Source: Streptomyces sp. HD (lineage in GTDB: Bacteria; Actinomycetota; Actinomycetes; Streptomycetales; Streptomycetaceae). From it: a DNA stretch of 64,000 nucleotides. Both the position numbers and the translations under genes were made by a program. Below, one piece after another: positions 51,611 to 62,915 of this stretch; the first letter of the stretch is position 1; each line of letters opens with the position of its first letter. A model generated the notes under the pieces. That model was given only the letters and a program-made list of their open reading frames with translations. It was not told where the DNA came from and did not search any database. The stretch spans positions 186,001 through 250,000 of the forward strand of contig NZ_JAQMYP010000007.1 of NCBI RefSeq assembly GCF_028369295.1, in the 5' to 3' direction.

Positions 51611-52384
51611 CAGCAGCTGGAAGTCGAACGCGTACCGCGAAGCCCGGTAGATGTGCGTCCCGTACTCCACCGGCCGCCCGGTGTCGTCGTACGCCGTGCG
51701 CTGCATGGTCAGCAGTGCGGCGCCCGCCTTCTCGTCGAGGCGTTCGGCCTCATCGGCGGTGGCGCAGCGGGCGCCGATGGTCTGGCGGGCGCTGTGCAGG
51801 GTGATGCCGGCGGCCCGCATCATGCGGTACAGGCCGGTCGACTCCAGTCGGGCGGTGCCGAGGTCGAGCAGGCTCGCGGGCAGGTAGTTGCACAGGATGG
51901 CCACCGGCTGGCCGTGGGTGCAGCGCAGCCGCTCCAGGAGGGTGACCTCCGCGCCCTCGGCGATGCCGAGCGCTGCCGCGACATCGGCGGTCGCCGGGAC
52001 GTGCTCGTTGCGGACGACCTCGGTGGTGGGGCCCTGTCCGGCCGCCTCCAGGTCGTCGTAGAGGCTGCTGAGTTCCAGCCCGCGCTTCACCTGGCTGTGC
52101 ACCACCTGGGTGCCCACCCCACGCCGCCGGACCAGCAGCCCCTTGTCGACCAGCGACTGGATGGCCTGCCGGACGGTGGGCCGGGACAGCCCCAGCCGCA
52201 CCGACAGGTCGACCTCGTTGCCCAGGAGGTTGCCCGGGGCGAGGACTCCGTGCTCGATCGCCGACTCCAGCTGCTGCGCGAGCTGGTAGTACAGCGGCAC
52301 GGGACTGCCCCGGTCCAGGGCGAAGTCCAGCGCGTCCAGCGCGGAGGCGGACGCGGTGCGTGCCGAGCCGCGGGTCTTCGCCAT
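51599..52384 (-). CDS. GntR-family (HutC subfamily) regulator of the inositol genes
   Basis: 261 residues from the ATG at 52384. The winged helix-turn-helix spans about 28-95: SPVPLYYQLAQQLESAIEHG, then LSVRLGLSRPTVRQAIQSLV and RRRGVGTQVV. The UTRA effector domain spans about 110-255 (LSSLYDDLEAAGQGPTTEVV, TLLERLRCTHGQPVAILCNY, MQRTAYDDTGRPVEYGTHIY). It is the last gene of the leftward iol operon, 23 bases after iolA, so it is probably made with the pathway it controls. The likely binding site is the inverted repeat between the two iol arms at 58.75-58.82 kb. The effector is presumably an inositol intermediate. Confidence 0.88.
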   Translation of the reverse strand: MAKTRGSARTASASALDALDFALDRGSPVPLYYQLAQQLESAIEHGVLAPGNLLGNEVDLSVRLGLSRPTVRQAIQSLVDKGLLVRRRGVGTQVVHSQVKRGLELSSLYDDLEAAGQGPTTEVVRNEHVPATADVAAALGIAEGAEVTLLERLRCTHGQPVAILCNYLPASLLDLGTARLESTGLYRMMRAAGITLHSARQTIGARCATADEAERLDEKAGAALLTMQRTAYDDTGRPVEYGTHIYRASRYAFDFQLLVRP

Positions 52385-52407
52385 GGGACGACCTCCCTCT
52401 CAGGGCG

Positions 52408-53901
<1,494 letters not shown>

Positions 53902-53943
53902 GGTGCGAAAGGGCCTTTCAAGTATGGGTCGTGTGCGGGGAGT

Positions 53944-55821
53944 TCAGAGGTGGTGACGGCGTCCGGCGACGTTCTGGTCGTAGCGCTCGCGGGCCTCGAC
54001 GGCTGCCTCGCGGGAGGCGACCTCGGCCACGGGGACGTCCCACCAGGCCTCGGCGCCCGGCGAGGACGGGTTCTTCATGTCGGTCTCGACGTACACGCAG
54101 GTCGGCCGGTCGGACGCGCGCGCGGCGGCCAGCGCCTCCCGCAGCTCGCCCACCGTCTTGGCGCGCAACACGTCCATGCCGAGGCTGGCCGCGTTGGCGG
54201 CGAGGTCGACGGGCAGGGGGGCGCCGCTGAAGGTGCCGTCGGCGGCCCGGTAGCGGTAGTCGGTGCCGAAGCGCTCACCGCCGACCTCGTTCGACAGCCC
54301 GCCGATCGAGGCGTAGCCGTGGTTCTGGATCAGGACGATGTTGACCGGCAGCCCCTCCTGGACCGCGGTCACGATCTCCGTCGGCATCATCAGATAGGTG
54401 CCGTCGCCGACCAGCGACCACACGGCGACGTCCGGGGCGGCCTGCTGGATACCGATCCCGGCCGGGATCTCGTAACCCATGCAGGAGTAGCCGTACTCCA
54501 GGTGGTACTGGCGCGGCGAGCGCGCCCGCCACAGCTTGTGCAGGTCGCCCGGGAGCGAACCGGCCGCGTTGATCACCACGTCGTCGTCCCCGACCAACGC
54601 GTCCAGCGCGCCCAGCACCTGGGTCTGTGTCGGTACGGCGCTCTCGTCGTCGGCACGGTAGGCGGCCTCGACGACCGCGTCCCACCGCTCCTGGCCCAAG
54701 AGGTACTCGGCCTCGTACGAGGGGTGCACGCGATGGCCGGAAAGCGACTCGGCCAAGGCCGTGAGCCCGGTCCGTGCGTCGCACACCAACGTGCGCGCGG
54801 CGAGCTTGTGCGCGTCGAACCCGGTGATGTTGAGGTTCAGGAAGCGCACGTCCGGGTTCTGGAAGAGCGTGCCCGAGGCGGTGGTGAAGTCGGTGTACCG
54901 CGTGCCCACACCGATCACCAGGTCGGCCGCGCGTGCGATGTCGTCACTCACCGAGGTGCCGGTGTGCCCGATGCCGCCGAGGTCGCAGGGGTGGTCGTGG
55001 CGGAGCGAGCCCTTGCCCGCCTGGGTGGAGGCGACCGGAATGCCGGTGGCCTCCACGAAGGCCTTGAGCGCGTCCTCGGCCTCGCTGTGGTGCACACCGC
55101 CGCCCGCGACGATCAGCGGGCGCTCGGCGGAGCGGATCGCCTCGACGGCCGCCGCCAGCTCGACCGGGTCGGGCGCGGGGCGTCGTACGTACCAGACGCG
55201 GTCGGCGAAGAACTCCTCCGGCCAGTCGTACGCCTCGGCCTGCACGTCCTGGGGGAGGGCCAGCGTCACCGCGCCGGTCTCGGCCGGGTCGGCGAGCACG
55301 CGCATGGCGTTCAGCGCGGACGGGATCAGGGCCTCGGGGCGGGTGACCCGGTCGAAGTACCTCGACACCGGCCGCAGGGTGTCGTTGACCGACACGTCCG
55401 CCTCGGTCGGGTGCTCCAGCTGCTGGAGCAGCGGGTCCGGGGCGTGCGAGGCGAAGTAGTCGCCGGGGAGCAGCAGGACCGGGAGGCGGTTGATCGTGGC
55501 CAGGGCCGCGCCCGTCACCAGATTGGTGGCGCCCGGACCGATCGACGTCGTCACGGCCTGCGCGGACAGGCGGTTGAGCTGGCGGGCGTAGCCGACGGCC
55601 GCGTGCACCATGGACTGCTCGTTGCGGCCCTGGTGGTACGGCATGACGTCCTCGCCCGCCTGGAGCAGGGCCTGGCCGAGGCCGGCCACATTGCCGTGGC
55701 CGAAGATGCCCCAGGTCCCGGCGATCAGCCGGTGCCGTACGCCGTCGCGCTCGGTGTACTGGGCGGACAGGAACCGCACCAGCGCCTGGGCGACGGTCAG
55801 GCGGACGGTGGAGTGGCTCAT
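53944..55821 (-). CDS. iolD: 3D-(3,5/4)-trihydroxycyclohexane-1,2-dione hydrolase
   Basis: 625 residues from the ATG at 55821 (MSHSTVRLTVAQALVRFLSA); longer readings upstream enter iolB and are not credible. ThDP-dependent enzyme of the acetolactate-synthase fold: GIFGHGNVAGLGQALLQ and SIGPGATNLVTGAALATINR in the N-terminal domain, a central domain with ERPLIVAGGGVHHSEAEDAL, and a C-terminal ThDP domain with YGYSCMGYEIPAGIG and the metal motif LVGDGTYLMMPTEIVTAVQE followed by QNHGY. It opens the ring of the dione made by inosose dehydratase, yielding 5-deoxy-glucuronate. It is nine bases downstream of iolB. Confidence 0.95.
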   Translation of the reverse strand: MSHSTVRLTVAQALVRFLSAQYTERDGVRHRLIAGTWGIFGHGNVAGLGQALLQAGEDVMPYHQGRNEQSMVHAAVGYARQLNRLSAQAVTTSIGPGATNLVTGAALATINRLPVLLLPGDYFASHAPDPLLQQLEHPTEADVSVNDTLRPVSRYFDRVTRPEALIPSALNAMRVLADPAETGAVTLALPQDVQAEAYDWPEEFFADRVWYVRRPAPDPVELAAAVEAIRSAERPLIVAGGGVHHSEAEDALKAFVEATGIPVASTQAGKGSLRHDHPCDLGGIGHTGTSVSDDIARAADLVIGVGTRYTDFTTASGTLFQNPDVRFLNLNITGFDAHKLAARTLVCDARTGLTALAESLSGHRVHPSYEAEYLLGQERWDAVVEAAYRADDESAVPTQTQVLGALDALVGDDDVVINAAGSLPGDLHKLWRARSPRQYHLEYGYSCMGYEIPAGIGIQQAAPDVAVWSLVGDGTYLMMPTEIVTAVQEGLPVNIVLIQNHGYASIGGLSNEVGGERFGTDYRYRAADGTFSGAPLPVDLAANAASLGMDVLRAKTVGELREALAAARASDRPTCVYVETDMKNPSSPGAEAWWDVPVAEVASREAAVEARERYDQNVAGRRHHL

Positions 55822-55829
55822 CGGGGACC

Positions 55830-56759
55830 TCACTGGGATGGAGCGGTGTAGAGGGGCAGACGGGGGTCGACGGGCTGGTCCGGCCAGGTGCCGCGGATCC
55901 AGGCGTGGTCGGGGTGGTCGCAGATCAGCCAGGCGCGCTCGGCCTCGGGGCCCGCCATGACGTTGAGGTAGTACATGTGGTGGCCGGGCACGGCCATCGA
56001 GGGCCCGTGCCAGCCGTCGGGGATCAGCACGACGTCGCCGCTGCGCACCTCGGCCAGCACGTCGGTGTTCCGGCCGTGTCCGGACGGGGAGACGCGCTGG
56101 TAGCCGAGGCCGGGGGTGCCCTCGTGGTCGGCGAACTCGAAGTAGTAGATCTCCTCCAGCACCGACTCCTCGCCGGGCCGGTGCTCGTCGTGCTTGTGCG
56201 GCGGGAAGGACGACCAGTTGCCGCCCGGCGTGATGACCTCGACCGCGATGAGCTTGTCGCACTCGAAACCCTGTCCATCACCGCCTCCGGCGGGGGCGGC
56301 CGCGCCGAAGTTGTTCACCTGGCGCGAGGAGTTGCCGGTGCCGCGCAGCTCCACCGGCACCGACGACGCCGGGCCGTATCGGGCGGGCAGCCGCCGGGTG
56401 CAGCGCGCGCCGGTCAGCGCGAACCGTCCGCCGCCGGTCGACGAGATGGTCGTACGGGCGTCCCGTGGCACATAGGCGAAGTCGCTGACCCCGCTGAACA
56501 CGCCCTCCCGGCCCGCGAGTCGGAAAGTGTCATGGCCGAAGTCGTCGGTCGCCTCCACCGTGCAGCCGCCGTTCAACGGCAGCACGATCCACTCGCTGTC
56601 ACCGGTCTCGAAGGTGTGCGAGCCGCCGGGCGGCAGCTCCAGGACCTTCAGGCTGGAGTAGCCCCAGCCGGCCTTCTCGGGCGTGACGTCCACGACGTAC
56701 GGGCCGCCGAGCGCCTTTCCCGCGGGAAGGTGATAAGTCATCGTGTCCTTAAGCGTCAC
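55830..56759 (-). CDS. iolB: 5-deoxy-glucuronate isomerase
   Basis: 309 residues from a GTG at 56759 with GGAGG seven bases upstream; an ATG at 56741 is the alternative. The bicupin has MTYHLPAGKALGGPYVVDVT at the N terminus and LKVLELPPGGSHTFETGDSE in the first cupin. The second cupin carries the metal-binding NWSSFPPHKHDEH, EEIYYFEFADHEGTPGLGYQ and DVVLIPDGWHGPSMAVPGHH. IolB isomerises 5-deoxy-glucuronate to 5-dehydro-2-deoxy-gluconate in inositol breakdown. All expected His/Glu metal ligands are visible. It lies between the aldolase-like gene and iolD in the leftward operon. Confidence 0.95.
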   Translation of the reverse strand: MTLKDTMTYHLPAGKALGGPYVVDVTPEKAGWGYSSLKVLELPPGGSHTFETGDSEWIVLPLNGGCTVEATDDFGHDTFRLAGREGVFSGVSDFAYVPRDARTTISSTGGGRFALTGARCTRRLPARYGPASSVPVELRGTGNSSRQVNNFGAAAPAGGGDGQGFECDKLIAVEVITPGGNWSSFPPHKHDEHRPGEESVLEEIYYFEFADHEGTPGLGYQRVSPSGHGRNTDVLAEVRSGDVVLIPDGWHGPSMAVPGHHMYYLNVMAGPEAERAWLICDHPDHAWIRGTWPDQPVDPRLPLYTAPSQ

Positions 56760-56786
56760 AGTCGTTCCTCCGCGTCACAGTCCGGG

Positions 56787-57674
56787 TCACAACAGGCCGA
56801 CGGCCGTGTCCACCGCCGTCTCCACACTGCCCTCGGCCGGGTAGAGCAGCGAGCGGCCGACGACCATGCCCTGGACGGTGGGGAGCGCGAGCGCCTTGCG
56901 CCAGCGCTCGTAGGCGCCCGCCTGGGCTTCAGCGGAGTCCCCGACCTCGCCGCCGAGCAGCACGACGGGCAGGGTGGACGTCTCCAGAACCTCGGCCATG
57001 TCGTCGGGGTCATCGGTGACGGGCAGTTTCAGCCAGGTGTAGGCCGAGGTGCCGCCGAGACCGGAGGCGATGGCGATCGACTTGGTGACGGCCTCGGCGG
57101 ACAGGTCGTTGCGCACCCGGCCGTCGATCCGCCGGGAGAGGAACGGCTCGACGAACAGGGGCAGCCGGAGCGCGGCCATCGCGTCGATCGCCCGGGCCGT
57201 GGACTCCAGGGTGGTCAGCGAGCCCGGGTCGTCGTAGTCGACACGGAGCAGCAGCTTGGCCGCGTCGAAGCGCATCCGGGCGATGTCCTCGGCACGGTGG
57301 CCGGTGAAGCGGTCGTCCATCTCGAAGGACGCGCCGGCCAGGCCCCCGCGGTTCATGGACCCCATGACAACCTTGTCGTCGAGGACGCCGAGGAGCAGCA
57401 GGTCCTCCAGGATGTCGGCGGTGGCCAGCACTCCGTCGACGCCGGGCCGCGACAGGGCCGTGCAAAGACGTTCCAGCAGATCGGCCCGGTCGGCCATGGC
57501 CAGCCGTCTGTCGCCGACGCCCAGGGCGCCGCGGGCCGGATGGTCGGCGGCCACGATCATCAGGCGGCCGCTGTCGCCGATCAGCGGGCGGCGCACCCGG
57601 CGGGCCGCGGCCTCGGCGATCGCCTCGGGGTGCCGGGCTCTGATCGCGGCGAGGTCGGTGATGCTGATACTCAA
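56787..57674 (-). CDS. Cgl0158-type (beta/alpha)8-barrel aldolase-like protein of the inositol cluster
   Basis: 295 residues from a TTG at 57674 (GGAG upstream); no ATG or GTG fits, and longer readings enter iolC. The barrel shows RLMIVAADHPARGALGVGDR at the N terminus, GVDGVLATADILEDLLLLGV, LLLRVDYDDPG with a potential Lys/Asp site, GTSAYTWLKLPVTDDPDDM with a candidate Schiff-base Lys, and VLLGGEVGDSAEAQAGAYER. This family accompanies iol genes in actinobacteria. In place of IolJ it may cleave 5-dehydro-2-deoxygluconate 6-phosphate to malonate semialdehyde and dihydroxyacetone phosphate. That assignment is by context. Confidence 0.8.
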   Translation of the reverse strand: MSISITDLAAIRARHPEAIAEAAARRVRRPLIGDSGRLMIVAADHPARGALGVGDRRLAMADRADLLERLCTALSRPGVDGVLATADILEDLLLLGVLDDKVVMGSMNRGGLAGASFEMDDRFTGHRAEDIARMRFDAAKLLLRVDYDDPGSLTTLESTARAIDAMAALRLPLFVEPFLSRRIDGRVRNDLSAEAVTKSIAIASGLGGTSAYTWLKLPVTDDPDDMAEVLETSTLPVVLLGGEVGDSAEAQAGAYERWRKALALPTVQGMVVGRSLLYPAEGSVETAVDTAVGLL

Positions 57675-57709
57675 GGAAAGGCTCCGTTCAGGGGTGGCTC
57701 GGCCTGCCG

Positions 57710-58669
57710 TCACGACGCCCGCGCGAGGAGGCCCTCGACCTCGGACTCGGTGGGCATCGCGGAGGAGCAGGCGAGGCGGGAGGCGACGAGGGCGCCGGCA
57801 GCGTTGGCGTACCGCATGGTTTCGGCCAGGTCCCGGCCGGACAGCAGCCCGTGGACCAGCGAGCCGCCGAAGGCGTCGCCCGCGCCGAGGCCGTTCGCGA
57901 CCTCGACCGGCACCGGCGGCACCTCGGCCTCCGTACCGTCGCGGTGCACGGCCAGCACGCCCTTGGGGCCCTGCTTGACGACCGCCAGCTCCACCCCGGC
58001 CGCCAGCAGCGCCTCGGCACAGGCACGCGGCTCGCGGACCCCGGTGGCGACCTCGCACTCGTCGAGGTTGCCGACCGCGACCGTGGCGTGCCGCAGCGCC
58101 TCCGCGTAGTACGGGCGGGCCTCTGCCGGGTCCTTCCAGAACATCGGGCGCCAGTCGAGGTCGAAGACCGTGGTGCCCGCCCTGTCGCGCGCCTTGAGGG
58201 CGGCGAGGGTGGCGGAGCGGCTCGGTTCCTCGCTCAGACCGGTGCCGGTGATCCAGAAGACCCGGGCCGAACGGATGGCCCAGTAGTCCAGCTCGTCGGA
58301 GTGTATCTCCAGGTCAGGCGCCTTAGGCTGCCGGTAGAAGTACAGCGGGAAGTCGTCCGGCGGGAAGATCTCGCAGAACGTCACCGGCGTCGGGTACGCC
58401 GCGACGGGCGTCACCCAGCGGTCGTCGACACCGAAGTCCTTGAGGGCTTCGTGCAGGTAGGCGCCGAAGGGATCGTCGCCGGTGCGGGTGATCACGGCGG
58501 TGCTCCGGCCCAGCCGGGCCGCGGCCACGGCGACGTTCGCGGCCGAGCCTCCGAGGAACTTGCCGAACGTCTCCACCCGCGTCAGAGGTAGGCCAGACTG
58601 CAGGGGGTAGAGATCGACTCCTATTCTTCCCATTGTGATCAAGTCGAAGGGCTTGGCTGACTCGGCCAT
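57710..58669 (-). CDS. iolC: 5-dehydro-2-deoxygluconokinase
   Basis: 319 residues, first gene of the leftward iol operon. PfkB carbohydrate kinase with FDLITMGRIGVDLYPLQSGL at the N terminus, KFLGGSAANVAVAAARLG (PfkB signature 1 region), FDLDWRPMFWKD, VGNLDECEVATGVREP, and the ATP/anion-hole motif NGLGAGDAFGGSLVHGLLSG with catalytic Asp. The MGRIGVDLYP opening is typical of IolC. It phosphorylates 5-dehydro-2-deoxygluconate before aldol cleavage. Neighbouring iolB, iolD and iolA complete the path. Confidence 0.93.
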   Translation of the reverse strand: MAESAKPFDLITMGRIGVDLYPLQSGLPLTRVETFGKFLGGSAANVAVAAARLGRSTAVITRTGDDPFGAYLHEALKDFGVDDRWVTPVAAYPTPVTFCEIFPPDDFPLYFYRQPKAPDLEIHSDELDYWAIRSARVFWITGTGLSEEPSRSATLAALKARDRAGTTVFDLDWRPMFWKDPAEARPYYAEALRHATVAVGNLDECEVATGVREPRACAEALLAAGVELAVVKQGPKGVLAVHRDGTEAEVPPVPVEVANGLGAGDAFGGSLVHGLLSGRDLAETMRYANAAGALVASRLACSSAMPTESEVEGLLARAS

Positions 58670-58750
58670 GCGCGACGCTCCTAGAGCTGGACTGGGGGTG
58701 GGGCCCCCAGGGGGCCTGCCGCCTCCCAGGTGTAGGGCGTGGAGGCCGAC

Positions 58751-58818
58751 GCTGTCAATACTTTGTACTTACATTCGGACCTGCTTGTGAAATGATGTCT
58801 TAACAAAGTATTGACAGC
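58751..58818. promoter_or_regulatory. Divergent iol promoters with a 16-bp perfect inverted repeat
   Basis: GCTGTCAATACTTTGT (58751-58766) and its exact complement ACAAAGTATTGACAGC (58803-58818) are separated by 36 bases. Each arm contains TTGACA directed outward, so each can be the -35 of one arm of the regulon. Leftward, TACACC lies 18 bases on; rightward the -10 is poor (TTGGAT). A regulator binding both arms would cover both promoters. The HutC-type protein encoded at the end of the leftward operon is the obvious candidate. Confidence 0.7.
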
Positions 58819-58970
58819 GGGCGTATCCAGCGATTGGATCCCGTCCCAGCGCAACCGCCGTGTTCCACGGCACACGACCCGGGCTTTCTCCCACCGGTCC
58901 GGGCCGCGATCTCAGTGATCACCCCTTTCCCCCGTCGCAACACCCCGTCGTACAGTGAGGTGCTGGAAAG

Positions 58971-59987
58971 ATGGACCGCTCTTACTCCCGCTCCCGAAGG
59001 TTGGCCCCCGTAGTGGCCGTCGCCGCAGCGGCAGCGCTGACGCTCGCAGGATGCTCCAGCAGCTCCGGCGGCAAGAAGGCAGAGGAGAGCGCGGAGGGCG
59101 CCTCCGCCGGCAAGGCAAACACGCCCCGTATGACGGTCGCCCTGGTCACGCACCAGTCGGCCGGTGACACCTTCTGGGACATCGTCCGCAAGGGTGCCGA
59201 GGCCGCCGCCGCCAAGGACAACGTCAAGCTGATCTACTCCAACGACCCGAACGCCGGCAACCAGGCCAACCTGGTCCAGAACGCCATCGACCAGAAGGTC
59301 GACGGCATCGCGATCACCCTCGCCAAGCCCGACGCCATGAAGGACGTCGTCAGCAAGGCGAAGAAGGCCGGCATACCGGTGGTCGGCCTCAACTCCGGTG
59401 TCAGCGAGTGGCAGAAGCTCGGCCTGATGGAGTTCTTCGGCCAGGACGAGACCGTGGCGGGCGAGGCGCTCGGCAAGCGGCTGAACGAGGCCGGCGCCAA
59501 GAAGGCCGTCTGTGTCATCCAGGAGCAGGGCAACATCGGCCTGGAGCAGCGCTGCGCGGGTGTGAAGAAGACCTTCGAGGGTGACGTCGAGAACCTGAAC
59601 GTCAACGGCACCGACATGCCGTCCGTGAAGTCGACCATCACCGCGAAGCTCAAGCAGGACAGCGACACCGACTACGTCGTCGCTCTCGGCGCCCCGTTCG
59701 CGCTGACGGCCGCGCAGTCGGTCGACGAGTCGGGCAGCAAGGCGAAGGTCGCCACCTTCGACCTCAACAAGCAGCTGACCGGAGCGATCAAGGCGGGCAC
59801 CATCGAGTTCGCCGTCGACCAGCAGCCCTACCTCCAGGGCTACCTGGCGATCGACTCCCTGTGGCTCTACAAGAACAACGGCAACTACATGGGCGGCGGC
59901 GAGCAGCCGGTGCTGACCGGACCTGCCTTCGTCGACAAGACGAACGTCGAGACGATCGACAAGTACGCCGCGAAGGGCACTCGGTGA
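58971..59987 (+). CDS. Sugar/inositol ABC transporter substrate-binding lipoprotein
   Basis: 338 residues. The signal peptide LAPVVAVAAAAALTLAGC ends in a lipobox with Cys28, followed by a Ser/Gly-rich linker. The mature part is a type I periplasmic-binding (RbsB-like) fold: MTVALVTHQSAGDTFWDIVR, IDQKVDGIAITLAKPDAMKD, AGIPVVGLNSGVSEWQKLG, FGQDETVAGEALGKRLNEAG and FAVDQQPYLQGYLAIDSLWL. It heads the rightward arm of the iol regulon with permease and ATPase genes, so myo-inositol is the probable ligand. It should be anchored to the outer face of the membrane. Confidence 0.9.
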   Translation: MDRSYSRSRRLAPVVAVAAAAALTLAGCSSSSGGKKAEESAEGASAGKANTPRMTVALVTHQSAGDTFWDIVRKGAEAAAAKDNVKLIYSNDPNAGNQANLVQNAIDQKVDGIAITLAKPDAMKDVVSKAKKAGIPVVGLNSGVSEWQKLGLMEFFGQDETVAGEALGKRLNEAGAKKAVCVIQEQGNIGLEQRCAGVKKTFEGDVENLNVNGTDMPSVKSTITAKLKQDSDTDYVVALGAPFALTAAQSVDESGSKAKVATFDLNKQLTGAIKAGTIEFAVDQQPYLQGYLAIDSLWLYKNNGNYMGGGEQPVLTGPAFVDKTNVETIDKYAAKGTR

Positions 59988-61066
59988 TGAGCATGACCCA
60001 ACAGGCTGAGCCGGCGGTGAACACACCGCCGGCCTCCGGCCCGGGCAAGGAGAAGGACGGCCGCACGACGGAACGCCCCCTGGCGCTCCGGCTGTTGGCC
60101 CGGCCCGAGGTCGGCGTCTTCCTCGGCGCCGTGGCGGTGCTGATCTTCTTCCTGATCACGGCGCCGCCGGTGCGCGACGGCAGCTCGATGGCGAACATCC
60201 TGTACCAGTCGTCGACGATCGGGATCATGGCGCTGCCCGTGGCCCTGCTGATGATCGGCGGCGAGTTCGACCTGTCGGCCGGTGTCGCGGTGGTCACCTC
60301 CGCGCTGACGGCCAGCATGACGGCGTATCAGCTGAGCATGAACGTCTGGGTCGGCGTGATCGTCGCCCTGGCCGTGTCCCTCGCGATCGGTCTCTTCAAC
60401 GGCTGGATGCTGGTCAAGACCGGCCTGCCGAGCTTCCTGGTCACGCTGGGCACCTTCCTGATCCTCCAGGGCGTGAACCTGGCGGTGACCAAGCTGATCA
60501 CCGGCAACGTCGCCACCGACGACATCAGCGACATGGACGGCTTCGACCAGGCCAAGGCGATCTTCGCCTCGTCGTTCGAGATCGGCGGTGTCAACGTGAA
60601 GATCACCGTCGTGTGGTGGCTGGTCTTCGCGGCCCTCGCGACGTGGGTGCTGCTGCGCACCAAGTACGGCAACTGGATCTTCGCCGTCGGCGGGAACCAG
60701 CAGTCCGCCCGCGCGGTCGGTGTCCCGGTGACGTTCACCAAGATCTCCCTGTTCATGCTGGTCGGCTTCGGTGCCTGGTTCGTCGGCATGCACCAGCTGT
60801 TCTCGTTCAACACGGTGCAGTCCGGTGAGGGCGTGGGGCAGGAGCTCATCTACATCGCCGCGGCGGTCATCGGCGGCTGTCTGCTGACCGGTGGTGCCGG
60901 TTCGGCGATCGGTCCGGTCTTCGGTGCCTTCATGTTCGGCATGGTCCAGCAGGGCATCGTCTACGCCGGCTGGAACCCGGACTGGTTCAAGGCGTTCCTC
61001 GGCGTGATGCTCCTCGGCGCCGTCCTGATCAATCTGTACGTGCAGCGCACGGCGACCCGGAGGTGA
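59987..61066 (+). CDS. ABC sugar transporter permease (CUT2 type)
   Basis: 359 residues from an ATG at 59987 that overlaps the binding-protein stop by one base (a GTG three bases earlier is possible), with GAAGGG before it. About nine to ten membrane helices are apparent, including [60 protein letters not shown] and [20 protein letters not shown]. The GEFDLSAG and [12 protein letters not shown] segments are conserved in RbsC/XylH-like permeases. It forms the membrane channel of the inositol importer, probably as a homodimer. The first 35 residues are polar and cytosolic. Confidence 0.9.
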   Translation: MSMTQQAEPAVNTPPASGPGKEKDGRTTERPLALRLLARPEVGVFLGAVAVLIFFLITAPPVRDGSSMANILYQSSTIGIMALPVALLMIGGEFDLSAGVAVVTSALTASMTAYQLSMNVWVGVIVALAVSLAIGLFNGWMLVKTGLPSFLVTLGTFLILQGVNLAVTKLITGNVATDDISDMDGFDQAKAIFASSFEIGGVNVKITVVWWLVFAALATWVLLRTKYGNWIFAVGGNQQSARAVGVPVTFTKISLFMLVGFGAWFVGMHQLFSFNTVQSGEGVGQELIYIAAAVIGGCLLTGGAGSAIGPVFGAFMFGMVQQGIVYAGWNPDWFKAFLGVMLLGAVLINLYVQRTATRR

Positions 61067-61071
61067 CCGAA

Positions 61072-61986
61072 ATGACATCCACCAACGGAACCGGCACCCA
61101 CGGCGCCGTCATCGCCGACAAGGCCCCCGAGAAGGACGGCCCCGTCGTCGAACTCCGCGGCGCAGGCAAGTCGTACGGCAACGTCCGCGCCCTGCACGGC
61201 GTCGACCTGAAGGTGTTCCCCAATCAGGTCACCTGTGTGCTCGGCGACAACGGGGCGGGCAAGTCCACCCTCATCAAGATCATCTCGGGTCTGCACCAGC
61301 ACACCGAGGGCGAGTTCCTCGTCGATGGCGAACCGGTGCGCTTCTCCACCCCGCGCGAGGCCCTCGACAGGGGCATCGCCACGGTGTACCAGGATCTCGC
61401 GGTGGTCCCGCTGATGCCGGTGTGGCGGAACTTCTTCCTCGGCTCCGAGATGACGAAGGGCCCCTGGCCGATCCGCCGTCTCGACATCGAGGCGATGAAG
61501 AAGACGGCCGACGAAGAGCTGCGCAACATGGGCATCGTCCTGGACGACCTGGAGCAGCCCATCGGCACCCTGTCCGGCGGTCAGCGCCAGTGCGTGGCGA
61601 TCGCCCGCGCCGTCTACTTCGGCGCCCGGGTCCTCATCCTGGACGAGCCCACCGCCGCCCTCGGCGTCAAGCAGTCCGGCGTGGTGCTCAAGTACATCGC
61701 CGCCGCCCGCGAGAAGGGCCTGGGCGTCATCTTCATCACCCACAACCCCCACCACGCCTACATGGTCGGCGACCACTTCAGCGTCCTGCGCCTCGGCACC
61801 ATGGAGCTCAACGCCTCCCGCGACGAGGTCAGCCTCGAAGAGCTCACCAACCACATGGCCGGCGGCACCGAACTGGCCGCGCTCAAGCACGAGTTGAGCC
61901 AGGTCCGCGGCGTCGACGTCGAGGAGCTCCCCGAAGCGGGAGACCTCACCGCACCCGTGGCCACCACCGGCGAAGGGAAGTCCTGA
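61072..61986 (+). CDS. ABC sugar transporter ATP-binding protein, single-domain
   Basis: 304 residues from an ATG at 61072 with AGGTG seven bases before it; a GTG at 61063 overlapping the permease stop is the alternative. One nucleotide-binding domain: Walker [16 protein letters not shown]-loop around [20 protein letters not shown], signature [20 protein letters not shown], Walker [13 protein letters not shown], and the H-loop His in [13 protein letters not shown]2 ATPases of the RbsA/MglA type usually carry two such domains in about 500 residues; this one has a single domain, like FrcA-type proteins, and must dimerise. It energises inositol uptake. Confidence 0.92.
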   Translation: MTSTNGTGTHGAVIADKAPEKDGPVVELRGAGKSYGNVRALHGVDLKVFPNQVTCVLGDNGAGKSTLIKIISGLHQHTEGEFLVDGEPVRFSTPREALDRGIATVYQDLAVVPLMPVWRNFFLGSEMTKGPWPIRRLDIEAMKKTADEELRNMGIVLDDLEQPIGTLSGGQRQCVAIARAVYFGARVLILDEPTAALGVKQSGVVLKYIAAAREKGLGVIFITHNPHHAYMVGDHFSVLRLGTMELNASRDEVSLEELTNHMAGGTELAALKHELSQVRGVDVEELPEAGDLTAPVATTGEGKS

Positions 61987-61987
61987 C

Positions 61988-62890
61988 ATGCCCCCTGTGC
62001 TGGACCGCATCCGGGTCGGCTCCGCCCCGGACTCCTGGGGCGTCTGGTTCCCCGACGACCCCGTACAGGTGCCCTGGGAACGCTTCCTCGACGAGGTCGC
62101 CGAGGCCGGCTACCCCTGGATCGAGCTGGGCCCGTACGGCTATCTGCCGACCGACCCGGCGCGCCTGACCGACGAGATCACCAAGCGCGACCTCAAGGTC
62201 TCGGCGGGCACGATCTTCACCGGCCTGCACCGCGGCCCCGCCGTCTGGGAGTCCACCTGGCAGCACGTCAGCGAGGTCGCCGCGCTCACCCAGGCCATGG
62301 GGGCGAAGCACCTCGTCGTCATCCCGTCCTTCTGGCGGGACGACAAGACCGCCGAGGTCCTGGAGCCGCCGGAGCTCACCGGTGAGCAGTGGGCCCACCT
62401 GACCAAGGGCATGGAGCGGCTCGGGCACGAGGTGAAGGAGACGTACGGCCTCGACATCGTCGTGCACCCGCACGCCGACACCCACATCGACACCGAGGCG
62501 CACGTCGAGCGCTTCCTCGACTCGACCGACTCCGACCTGGTCAACCTCTGCCTCGACACGGGTCACTACGCCTACTGCGGCGGCGACAGCGTCAAGCTGA
62601 TCGAGACCTACGGCGAGCGCATCGGCTACCTGCACCTCAAGCAGGTGGACCCGGAGATCCTCGCGGACGTCGTGCGGAACGAGATCCCGTTCGGCCCCGC
62701 CGTGCAGCGCGGCGTGATGTGCGAACCCCCGTCCGGTGTACCGGAGTTGGGCCCGGTCCTGGAGGCCGCGCAGAAGCTGAACGTGGACCTGTTCGCGATC
62801 GTCGAGCAGGACATGTACCCCTGCGAGCCGGACAAGCCGCTGCCCATCGCGGTGCGTACCCGCAAGTTCCTGAGGTCCTGCGGCGCCTGA
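61988..62890 (+). CDS. IolE-like sugar isomerase/inosose dehydratase, TIM barrel
   Basis: 300 residues, ATG directly after the ATPase stop. AP endonuclease-2 type barrel with [19 protein letters not shown] at the N terminus, [90 protein letters not shown] and FAIVEQDMY, giving the metal ligands Glu, Asp, His and Glu. The SAPDSWGVW opening is typical of IolE, which dehydrates scyllo-inosose to the trihydroxy-dione used by IolD. An inosose isomerase (IolI-like) role is an alternative. It supplies the step missing from the leftward arm. Confidence 0.82.
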   Translation: MPPVLDRIRVGSAPDSWGVWFPDDPVQVPWERFLDEVAEAGYPWIELGPYGYLPTDPARLTDEITKRDLKVSAGTIFTGLHRGPAVWESTWQHVSEVAALTQAMGAKHLVVIPSFWRDDKTAEVLEPPELTGEQWAHLTKGMERLGHEVKETYGLDIVVHPHADTHIDTEAHVERFLDSTDSDLVNLCLDTGHYAYCGGDSVKLIETYGERIGYLHLKQVDPEILADVVRNEIPFGPAVQRGVMCEPPSGVPELGPVLEAAQKLNVDLFAIVEQDMYPCEPDKPLPIAVRTRKFLRSCGA

Positions 62891-62915
62891 CGACCCGAAA
62901 GGACGGCCGATCACC

